From the NCBI GenBank assembly GCA_025526915.1, contig JAHLKH010000458.1:1-11240 (forward strand): DNA of 11,240 bases, written 5' to 3'. Origin of the DNA: Entophlyctis helioformis (Eukaryota; Chytridiomycota; Chytridiomycetes; Chytridiales; Chytriomycetaceae). A program made the translations under genes and the position numbers. The notes beneath the pieces were generated by a model. That model was not told where the DNA came from. It did no database searches and was given only the letters and a program-made list of their open reading frames with translations. This document shows, piece by piece, positions 1 to 7,700 of this stretch (position 1 is the first letter of the stretch; each line of letters opens with the position of its first letter).

Positions 1-155
1 GTCACAGGCTCCGCAGCAGGCACGGGTGGTGCAGGCAGCACCGGCGGGGCAGGCTCCATGGCGGGAGGGCTGCTAGATGGAGGTACCGGACGTGGCGATG
101 GCTGTGTTGGAAGACTGCTTTCATTCCGTACCAGCTCATCACCACGCCGGCACCG
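1..155 (-). other. In-frame open extension after the gag stop (possible start of pol)
   Basis: After the gag TGA, the same frame runs 51 codons without a stop to the window edge. It encodes a short charged stretch followed by a strongly Pro-rich linker. The other two minus-strand frames close here, at TGA 141-139 and TGA 4-2. This is what an in-frame gag-pol junction interrupted by one leaky or mutant stop would look like. No pol domain is visible in so short a stretch, so its identity is inferred. Confidence 0.45.
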
Positions 156-1526
156 TCAGTGCTGGGCGGGGCCCTCGACAGACGGGCCGGCGGTGTTGGG
201 GCCTGCGGCAGGGGTCGGGGCAGCAGGCACAACGCCAAGCCCGCGCAGGGCTGCGACCAGATCGGACATGTTCACCGAGTGCAACTGCGCAGGGCGACGG
301 TTTGGGAAACGGAACGTCGACCGGCAGTGTGGACGGTGCTGGCCCACGCCATGGCAGGTGAAACAGGTGTTGCGCTCCTCAGCCGACTGGCGGTGACATG
401 GTCGGCTGGCTGGCATAAACGATGACGATGACGGTGACGATGACGACGCCACAGGGTTGGCTTGGTGGAACACGACGCCTTCCATCGGGGTGGCGCCAGT
501 CGCGCCTCGAGACGCCACCGAAGGGAGCGGGCCGCCGCGGAAGATGTCGTCCAGACCGCGGACGAACTCGCAGAGCTCTGGGAACGACATTGCGGCACGG
601 CGCAGCTCACGACGCACCTCGATGGCGTAGGACTCCGAGAGGCCGCGCACCATCGTATCGGTGAGGAACTCGTCGTTGGCGGCGATGTCGAGGCCGCTTG
701 CGAGGGACTCGAAGCGCGAAACGTAGGTGGTGCCAGTGGCGTTGCCCTGCGACACTTTGACGAGGACGTCCTTGATGCGGCTGAGCGCGGCAGCCGGCAG
801 GAACGTGGCGCGGAAATCGGCGAGAAACTCCGCGCGGCGGACGCCACCAAAGCGGCTGACGTGGCGCACCAGCCACTGGCCCGCGGCGCCAATGAGCGCC
901 GGGTGCAGAAGCGCCTCGAGCTCATCCTCGCTTGCATGCGCGTACAACTTGAAGAACTGCTCCAGGCGTCGTTGGAAGTCTGTGGCCGCCTCGAGTTGGT
1001 TTGCCACACCAGCGAAAGTCCCGAGCGTGAACTTGCGTCGGACCTCGCGGCTCACGTCGTCCGCTGGACGGCCCGGGGCGGCTGTCGACGGACCGGCTGG
1101 TGGCGGGACGACCGGCAGTGGCGCGACCGGCGGCTGATACATGGTGGCTCCAAACTCGGCGGCCGCGGCGATGATACTAGCTGGCGCGGCGTCGGGCAGC
1201 CTCGTGGCACGCCAAGCGGCAGCGGCGACCGCTTGCAGAAACGCCGAGGGCGTGGCTCCGGCGACCATCGATGCGGTGGCCGCGACGGACTGGGCGCTGG
1301 CGTTCTGGGCTTGCGAGGCACCCAGCAGCGCGTTCACAATAAACGCAAGTTGCGTCTCCACTGGACTGTTGACTGAAACAGTCGCGGCATCGACCCTCGT
1401 GGTGGATGCGATCTCGTTGTCCACGCCAGCGGCTCCTCCTTGAGCGGCGGCGGCTCCTCTGCCAGCACCGGCCTGATTGCCCTGTGCGGCGTCCTGCGGG
1501 TTTCCTTCGCTACTGAACACTGTCAT
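156..1526 (-). CDS. gag: Gag polyprotein of an LTR retrotransposon (Ty3/gypsy-like)
   Basis: A 456-codon frame. The Ala/Gly-rich N-terminal ~170 residues look disordered and include a Pro-rich stretch. Residues ~170-310 form a helical Retrotrans_gag-type core: the pattern of Trp, aromatic residues and Phe leading into a Phe-x-x-x-Phe helix, then a Gln-Gly-Asn turn, then Tyr-Val-Ser-Arg-Phe, is typical of Ty3/gypsy capsids. A zinc knuckle lies at residues ~388-401 with spacing Cys-x2-Cys-x5-His-x3-Cys, one residue off the canonical x4/x4. By family knowledge, Gag assembles the cytoplasmic virus-like particle and the knuckle packages RNA. The start lies 18 bp downstream of a possible tRNA primer-binding site. 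The frame ends in TGA followed by CGG and then stays open to the left edge, so a Gag-Pol product by readthrough is possible. No protease, reverse transcriptase or integrase is in the window. The uninterrupted frame suggests a young copy. The family is secure; Ty3/gypsy rather than Ty1/copia is inferred from the core pattern. Confidence 0.9.
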   Translation of the reverse strand: MTVFSSEGNPQDAAQGNQAGAGRGAAAAQGGAAGVDNEIASTTRVDAATVSVNSPVETQLAFIVNALLGASQAQNASAQSVAATASMVAGATPSAFLQAVAAAAWRATRLPDAAPASIIAAAAEFGATMYQPPVAPLPVVPPPAGPSTAAPGRPADDVSREVRRKFTLGTFAGVANQLEAATDFQRRLEQFFKLYAHASEDELEALLHPALIGAAGQWLVRHVSRFGGVRRAEFLADFRATFLPAAALSRIKDVLVKVSQGNATGTTYVSRFESLASGLDIAANDEFLTDTMVRGLSESYAIEVRRELRRAAMSFPELCEFVRGLDDIFRGGPLPSVASRGATGATPMEGVVFHQANPVASSSSPSSSSFMPASRPCHRQSAEERNTCFTCHGVGQHRPHCRSTFRFPNRRPAQLHSVNMSDLVAALRGLGVVPAAPTPAAGPNTAGPSVEGPAQH

Positions 1527-1544
1527 ACTTTCCCAGTGCTACCA
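1527..1544 (-). other. Possible primer-binding site and short gag leader
   Basis: Reading the minus strand, TGGTAGCA begins at 1544, 18 bp before the gag ATG. The first seven bases match the start of the initiator-Met-tRNA primer-binding site used by yeast Ty1/Ty3 elements (TGGTAGC). Two bases before it lies a CA (1548-1547), the usual LTR end dinucleotide. Position and sequence fit, but complementarity beyond eight bases cannot be tested without this organism's tRNA. Confidence 0.35.
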
Positions 1545-1561
1545 GTTGTAGCGGGCCAAGT

Positions 1562-1643
1562 CTGTGCAGTCGGTCAGATACGCTTCATTACACACACGTG
1601 GTAGCATTCAAGGCCGAACCTGTGCAGTCGGTCAGATACGCTT
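1562..1643. repeat. 24-bp direct repeat, two copies 58 bp apart
   Basis: Copies at 1562-1585 and 1620-1643 are identical over 24 bp and start CTGTGCAGTCGGTC. The second copy also forms an inverted repeat with downstream DNA (GTGCAGTCGG at 1622-1631 against CCGACTGCAC at 1648-1657). They resemble the subrepeats often found in LTR U3 or leader regions. Confidence 0.85.
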
Positions 1644-1763
1644 AGAGCCGACTGCACGCAGGGCAAGGCACGCTTTAAGTACGCGGCCTAACACACTCGA
1701 CATGAGGCAACAGCCCGAAACAACTTGTGGCGTCTAGGCGCGCCCCAACTGTGGGTTGCGCCC

Positions 1764-1802
1764 CTCGGCCGAATGGCCGAGTCTCATGTCCAATCCTGAG
1801 AC
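1764..1802. other. Two adjacent short hairpins
   Basis: CTCGGCC-GAAT-GGCCGAG (1764-1781) is a perfect 7-bp stem with a 4-nt loop. Immediately beside it, sharing one base, GTCTCA (1781-1786) pairs with TGAGAC (1797-1802) across a 10-nt loop. They could be a structured RNA element in the leader or LTR; no known RNA family is recognised. Confidence 0.4.
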
Positions 1803-1983
1803 ATCGAGAGGCGCATCCCCCTGGAGGCGATCCACCGAGCTAGGCGGCTGAGCCCGTAACACCTTGTTGCGCGCCAGTACGACTACCAAGTTCCGCTGTT
1901 AGTCTCGTCATTGACGCGGTGCACGGCACATCTGGGAACTTTCTGGAACCTCTCAAATAAGCTTCTGCCAGATCTGGGACCTC

Positions 1984-1991
1984 TATAAAAG
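1984..1991 (+). promoter_or_regulatory. TATA box (TATAAAAG), plus strand
   Basis: A consensus TATA box. An initiator-like TCACTTC (2019-2025) follows with its A 37 bp from the first T, a little beyond the usual spacing. The presumptive start falls exactly at the first copy of the 40-bp repeat. It points toward the 3' end of the aquaglyceroporin gene and away from gag, so it would drive a non-coding or antisense transcript, or belong to another element. The motif is clear; promoter activity is inferred. Confidence 0.45.
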
Positions 1992-2020
1992 CGGTCCCGT
2001 CCTGCATGCTCGTGCTCGTC

Positions 2021-2128
2021 ACTTCGCTACCAACATTGCTGAGTGACACTGTACGAGCAGGTATGTTCACCAGATCCCCAATGAAGTGACTTCGCTACCA
2101 ACATTGCTGAGTGACACTGTACGAGCAG
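2021..2128. repeat. 40-bp direct repeat, two copies 68 bp apart
   Basis: Copies at 2021-2060 and 2089-2128 are identical over 40 bp (starting ACTTCGCTACC, ending ACGAGCAG) with a 28-bp spacer. The first copy is followed by GTATGT, a donor-like sequence; the second is not. Confidence 0.9.
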
Positions 2129-2247
2129 CCGTCACATCCTCGAAAAATCACAGGAACATTAAATTCCTGTATGACTTGCATTGATCCATCACATGCAAAC
2201 GCACACAAACGACACAAAGAGGCATCAAATAGAGGTACAACGGTTCA

Positions 2248-2784
2248 TTACAAATGGTTGTCGCGCACCTGCTTGATGCCCATGTACAGCAGTCCAGCAA
2301 GCGCACCACCGGACAAGGCACCAGCATTCACATACAAAGAGTAGTTCCACTCGGACTTGCCCTTGCCCGGGATCGGCAGCACCCAGTGCGCGAACCGCGG
2401 GCCCAGGTCGCGGGCAGGATTGGCTGTGAAGCCCGTCGGTCCGCCCAGCGAGAGAATGCAGACTTGGATGAAGATGGCAATGAGGAACGGAGCAAGGCCG
2501 TTTTCGAAAACGAGCGTGGCGGCCTCTGAGCCAAGGATGGCTGCGGCGGCGGGCTTGGCAGATGCGAAACGGTCGTCGAGGAGGAGTGCGCCGAGAATAA
2601 GAACGAGCGTGCCAATGAGCTCGACCAGGTAGTTGTGGATGGGCAGGTAGATGGCGGGACGGTTGCAAAAGGCGGACAGCTTGGCGGCTTGGTCAGCCTT
2701 GATGGCCGCCTTTTGCAGGGCTTGCGATCGTGTCATGCGCGACAGCGTCGCGGTGGACGGCTCAGCCACCGCGACACGCTTGGC

Positions 2785-2821
<37 letters not shown>

Positions 2822-3886
2822 GTGGCTGGGCGGTGCTGGTGGTGGGCTTGACGTTCAAGTCGTCGCCGACTTGCATCACGATGGGTGCTTGAGTTGCTGC
2901 GTCTCCAGACGGAAGTGTGGCAGCCGACGTGGAGTCAAGCGACGACTCGAGCTGGCGCAGACGGCGCTGCATCTCTGCGACCTGGATCGAGTGGCGACGC
3001 TGGATCGGACGGTGCGGCTGATCGGCATTGGCAGGGGAAGCAGCAGTCACAGCTGCAGCAGACGGCGCAGCTTCGAGATCGGTCTTGGGGAAAGCGACTT
3101 CAACGCCAGCCAAGTCCAGCGTGCCGACGCTCAGAATGTTGAACAGCTGCTCGGGATCGGTGTTCTCGGACGTGAGGTAGTACTTGGCTTCGTTCAGACG
3201 CTGGGCAAAGTCTCTGGGCGGCTCGGACGGCGACGACTTTGTGTTGTAGGAGGCGATGCGGAGAGCGCTGGCGTCGATGGTGTCGCGAGTGCGCAGCAGA
3301 GGCGAGTCCTCGTCGTTTGACCTGGGCAGACGCCATGAGCGAGATTAGCCATCACAGCCATTGCAGCCATCGCAGCCATCGCAGACGGCGGAAGATGGGC
3401 GAGCCAACGTACTTGGGTTCAGGCACGGTGCGAAAGTGTGGCAGGTAGGTGATGTACATGCCGACGGCGCCAATGAAGCCGCCGGCGATCTCGGCAGCAG
3501 CAATGGCAAAGAAGTCGCCCGTCGATAAGCGGCCAATGAGCCACAGAGCGAGCGCCATGGCCGGGTTGATGTGGGCGGACGCATAGCCGAACATGATGAT
3601 GGACACGCCGAACGACATGCCAAACGACGTAGCAATCTGCAGAGCGAGTGTGAGCAACAAGCATGCATGTAGGCAGGCAGATAGGCAGGCAGATAGATAG
3701 GCAGACAGGCAGGCACATAAGCAGGCAGACACAGCAACGCACCCATCCAAAGCCCATTCCGTGGCCCTTTGTTTGGGGCAGCAGCTCGTTGGCAATGACC
3801 GAGTCGCCGAGGAAGATGGCCATGGCCGTTCCAAGGAACTCTGTCATGCAGCGGGTGCCGAGCGAGTATGGGCCAGAGTACGGCAT
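2248..3886 (-). CDS. Aquaglyceroporin (MIP/aquaporin family) with a giant loop C insertion
   Basis: A six-TM channel for glycerol, small solutes and water. Exon 1 (3886-3743, 48 codons) carries TM1, including MTEFLGTAMA. Intron 3742-3637 is GTGCGT...CTGCAG. Exon 2 (3636-3413) carries TM2, the first NPA box (HINPAM) and TM3. Intron 3412-3322 is GTACGT...CCCAG, phase 2. The third exon starts at 3321; the last frame ends at TAA 2250-2248 and holds TM4, TM5, the second box NPARD and TM6. The Asp after the second NPA is the hallmark of glycerol facilitators rather than water-only aquaporins. Between TM3 and TM4 lies an insertion of roughly 200 residues containing a charged segment, an RRHS motif, a coiled-coil-like stretch and a Ser or Gln homopolymer, so the product is ~480 residues against ~250-300 normally. 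The exon 3 frame and the TM4-TM6 frame do not match; they must join between 2934 and 2735 by a small unrecognised intron or an indel at the CTG tract. The chosen start has G at -3 and sits directly before TM1. The gene is divergent from the mucin-like gene. Confidence 0.88.
2788..2819. repeat. (CTG)10 trinucleotide tract
   Basis: Ten CTG units on the plus strand (2788-2817) plus a partial unit, reading AGC (Ser) or CAG (Gln) on the coding strand. The tract lies exactly where the aquaglyceroporin reading frame must change and may be variable in length. Confidence 0.95.
3347..3382. repeat. 9-bp tandem repeat in aquaglyceroporin intron 2
   Basis: Four copies of AGCCAT(C/T)(A/G)C occupy the middle of the 91-nt intron. 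It is a simple repeat with no coding role. Confidence 0.8.
3671..3732. repeat. AGGC/AGAT tetranucleotide repeat in aquaglyceroporin intron 1
   Basis: Interspersed AGGC, AGAT and AGAC units fill over half of the 106-nt first intron. Conceptual translation through it gives a Leu/Pro/Ala/Tyr/Cys pattern that should not be mistaken for protein. Confidence 0.85.
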
Positions 3887-4744
3887 GGCGGGGTGTCTTG
3901 GTGTGTAAGTCTTGCTTGCTGCAAGTGTTGGCTGGTGTAAGTGCTGGCTGCCCAGACGCTTTTGTATGAAATGGGCATCTGCATGATGCAGAGTGACTCA
4001 CGCTGCGCGGGAATGATTCACAGCGTCGGCGATCGGAGCTGATTGCCCCTGGTGCACACGCGGGCCGTGGGTAGATCTTGCCGATGCGTTGCCCGCCTTG
4101 AGTTGCACTGCAACGAGCCTCTCTCCGAGCAGCATCTTCTCAGTCAATGTCCCATTGCATCCAACAAGCGTCCTGATATGCGTCTGCATTGTGACCCAGT
4201 GCGATGCAGTTGGTGTTGCCTGACTGGCCGGATGGTCCATGGACAGGTTGGCCGTTGGCGCACTGCCTGCATCGCCCCTCTGCTGTGGATCGTCCTCGTC
4301 AACATGCACAGTGCATGCAAGACTGGGATCGTCAGGATCATCACCATCATCGTCATTGTTGTGGTTGTTGAATGAATCGAGAGTGCTTGGTCTGTTTGGC
4401 CACTCCAGTTGCTGTTCAGTGGATCGCATCCAAGATGCCATCGCACCAAGTGCAATGTGGCCAGACACGCGTGCCAGCACTCGCGTCCTCTTCCTCTGGG
4501 CAGATGGGCAGAGCCTGGATCTGGCACTGCCGAGTTTGTGTGCACTCGTGCATGCACGTGGCGCTTTTGTGGCGCGTCTGCATGCTTCAATCACTTCAAT
4601 CGTGGCACACCCTCCGCCCGCCATCTCCGCGTCTCCGTCCGGGTTGTCCATCCGTGTGATAAAAAGCCGCGCATCCACCCCCCCATATCCGACCACCATA
4701 GTCTTTAATCCCCTAATCCCTCTTACCATCTAATCAACCCACGC
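3887..4744. other. Divergent intergenic region between aquaglyceroporin and mucin-like gene
   Basis: 858 bp between two divergent start codons, presumably holding both promoters. It contains a 243-codon minus-strand frame (4729-3998) and a 164-codon plus-strand frame (4239-4733), but neither shows a domain, a splice link to a neighbour, or conserved-looking content, so neither is called. A short run encoding Asn/His/Asp repeats lies near 4330-4375. TGCATG palindromes recur (near 4311 and 4550). No RNA gene is recognised. Confidence 0.6.
4658..4666 (+). promoter_or_regulatory. TATA-like box upstream of the mucin-like gene
   Basis: GATAAAAAG lies 78 bp before the start codon at 4745 and is followed by a C/T-rich stretch, which would leave a 5' UTR of about 50 nt. 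Sequence and spacing fit a TATA element; there is no direct evidence of use. Confidence 0.35.
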
Positions 4745-7700
4745 ATGATCCTCGTACACGCTCTCGTCCTCGCACTGGCGTGCATACCAGCGGCGTCCGC
4801 CCAGGTGAACAAGCTCAACGGCGCTTCTCCAGGCAACAGCGGCAGCAAGTACGCCGACGCGGACAGTGTGCTCAAGAACCTCGAATACGTCAAGAGCGTC
4901 AATGCCGCCGCCGCTGCTGCTTCATCCACGTCGACGACCAAGGCGACCACGAAGCCTGCCACTACCACCACGTCGTCGATCAAGGTCACCACTACGACCT
5001 CCAAGGCTGCTACGACCACCACTACGACCTCCAAGGCTGCTGCGACCACTACTACGACCACCACTACGACCACTGCGAAGCCTACCACCACGACGACCAC
5101 GTCAAAGGCTGCTCTGACCACAACCAATGTTCCCACGACGACCACGTCAAAGGCTGCTTCGACCACTACAACGGTCCCCAAAGCAGCCACCACGACGACT
5201 ACGCCAAAGGCTGCCACCACCACCACCACAGCAAACGCTGCCACCACAGCCTCCTCGTCAAAGGCTGCAACTGCCCCGCCATCGGCATCGACTGCCGCTC
5301 CCAGCAGCGGCAATAAGGATGGTACCAACCTCAGCAACGGCGGCAAGTATGACGACTCTGGCAGCGTCATCCACAAGATCGAGTATGTCAAGAAGGTGCA
5401 GCCAGGCACCGGCAAGCTGCGCAACCTGACCGTTGTCGTCACTGGTGAGTCTCTCTCGTGCCTGCTGTGCTCGGCTGCTGGCCGCCGACTGACCGGCTGT
5501 GCACCACATCCATGGCGCGTCCGATTTGTGGCGTCCCATTGTTCGGCACTCGACCGCCTGTCCGCGTTTCTCACATCCAACGACAACGCCCACAGCCGAC
5601 AACCAGTACAAGCTCAACCTCGGCGGCGAGGTGTTTAGCGGCCCGTTCGACTCGCCCGTCGTCAAGACGGATGCTTGGCGCCAGATCCAGTCGCACACCG
5701 CCATGGTGTCTGGCGACGGCCCGTACCTCCTTGCCGTCGACGTTGCCAGCTACGGCGGCCTCGCTGGACTTTTCGCCGCCGTCTACGTCGACGGCAAGCC
5801 GTACGCCTCCACCGGCGACTCCAACTGGCGCGTGACGGATACGCTCCCGGAATCCAGCTCGTGGTGGACGGACGCTGACCTGCAGATCCGCAATTCGGCC
5901 GGTTGGAAAAAGGCCGGTCCCAGCTTTGTCTGTCCCTCCCAGGTGGCCCAGTCCACGTGGGGTGCTCTCGAGACCGACTTTGCTCGCCGCGCTCCTGGAT
6001 TCGCCAAGTCGCCGCGCGCCATCTGGATGCCCAACTGCCAGACCAAGACCGGCTCTGCGGCGACGTTTGCGCACAACTACTACCGTCTAGTCATCGACGT
6101 TGACGATGCAGACGCGCCAAAGGACGGCGACAGAGACTCGTCGGATGAGATCCACGAGTGGGTGCGCGGCCCGCGTCCGCGCAAGGACAATTACGACGAC
6201 GTCAAGGACGGCGACTGCTCTGGCCCCGCCCACGGCGCTGCCCACAACCTCTCCATCGTCATCACTGGTACGCCTCGAGTTGCCGTTGGCTGGACTGCCG
6301 CAGACGTTGATGTTGCCTGCTGACACGATGCATTCATTGTGTGCACCACGCATCCTGACCCAATGGCTCGGTTTGCAGCCGACAACGTCTACCAGCTCAA
6401 CCTTGCCGGCCACGTGATTCGCGGCCCCTTTGACTCGCCGTCGGTCGGCACGCTTGGCTGGCGCAACATCCTCACGCACTCGCGCACAGTCTACGGCGAC
6501 GGCCCGCATCTCATTGCTGTTGATGTCGCCGACTTTGGTGTCATTGCCGGCCTGTTTGCTACCGTCTACGTTGATGGCGTCCTCTACCGCGGCTCCGATT
6601 CCGGCACCCCAGGCAACGCGTGGATCGTCTCTGAGAAACGCCCATCGTCGACCCTGTGGTGGACCTCGCCGACGTTCAAGCCGTGCTCCATCTCCGACGA
6701 AGACGACCCGACCGACAATTCCGAGAACAACCGCCTGCACCGCACGAAATGGTACTCGAACGTGACGGCCTCGTGCCGCGGCTTCGACGGCCCCTGGGGC
6801 GATCTTGCTACGCGCTTCCGTGCTATTGCTCCCGGCTCAAAGGCCGAGGCGATGTGGGTCCCCAACTGCCGCAACACCGGTACCGCGTCCGAGTTCAAGC
6901 ACAACTACTTCCGTCTCGTCGTGACTGTGCCGCCTGCTGCCCCCAAGACAGCGGTGCCGGTTGTTGCAACGACCACGACGACCACGCGTGAGACGACTCG
7001 TGCTGCTTCGACGGTTGCGCCGACTGTGATTGCCACTACCACCACGATCGCGACGACCAAGGCTGCCACAACGACCACTGTTGTGCCGACTACCACGGTG
7101 GCAAAGACGACGTCCAAGGCTGCCACGACGACAACCACTGTGCCGACCACCACCACTGTTGTGCCGACCACGTCGATGATCGCAACGACAAAGGCTGCTC
7201 CAGTTGCCAACAAGAAGACCATTGCTGAGACGACCACTGTTGAGCCAACTACTATCGTTGCGACCACCACCACCACTGTCGAGACTACCACGACTGTCGA
7301 GCCCACCACAACGACGATCGCAACCACCACCACGGTTGAGCCAACCACGACGATCGCGACCACCACGGTTGAGCCAACCACCACGACTGTCGAGCCCACC
7401 ACAACGACGATCGCAACCACCACGACGGTTGAGCCAACCACCACGACGGTTGAGCCCACCACCACAGTTGAGCCGACCACCACGGTTGAGACTACTACGA
7501 CGATCGAGCCAACCACCACCACTGTCGAGACTACTACGACGGTTGAGCCCACCACTACGACTGTCGAGACCACGGTCGAGACGACCACGGTTGAGCCCAT
7601 TACCAAGATCGCGACTACTAAGGCTCCCCCGGTTGCCAACAAGAAAACCATTGCTGAGACGACTGCTGTCGAGACCACCACCACGGTTGATCCGACTACT

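Larger units (their letters stand above)
1545..2247. other. Gene-free region, probable LTR / element flank
   Basis: No convincing coding frame lies between the gag leader and the aquaglyceroporin stop; a 77-codon plus-strand frame near 2111 has no recognisable content. The region holds a 24-bp direct repeat, a 40-bp direct repeat, a plus-strand TATA box and several short hairpins. Its position directly upstream of gag, and a CA next to the possible primer-binding site, suggest an LTR read on the minus strand. Its outer end is not clear; a TGTA at 2239 on the minus strand is one candidate, which would put the insertion about 9 bp beyond the aquaglyceroporin stop. The matching second LTR would be outside the window, so this stays an inference. 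Confidence 0.4.

Noticed and set aside
462..1376. 304-codon plus-strand frame opposite gag
   Set aside because: GC-rich antisense shadow; the minus strand shows a clear Gag core and zinc knuckle.
1740..1830. tRNA or other known RNA gene
   Set aside because: Hairpins are present but there is no cloverleaf, T-loop box or CCA-compatible acceptor stem.
2151..2169. Short perfect hairpin (CAGGAA...TTCCTG) downstream of the aquaglyceroporin stop as a terminator
   Set aside because: Eukaryotic context, no factor-independent terminator expected; a 6-bp stem with a 7-nt A/T-rich loop is easily due to chance.
3345..4001. 218-codon minus-strand frame across the aquaglyceroporin 5' end
   Set aside because: It reads exon 1 and the TM exons in the wrong frame and runs through the tetranucleotide intron repeat.
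3998..4729. 243-codon minus-strand frame as a gene or N-terminal extension of the channel
   Set aside because: Composition does not look conserved, no splice donor links it to 3886, and the channel already has a good start next to TM1. Kept only as a low-interest finding.
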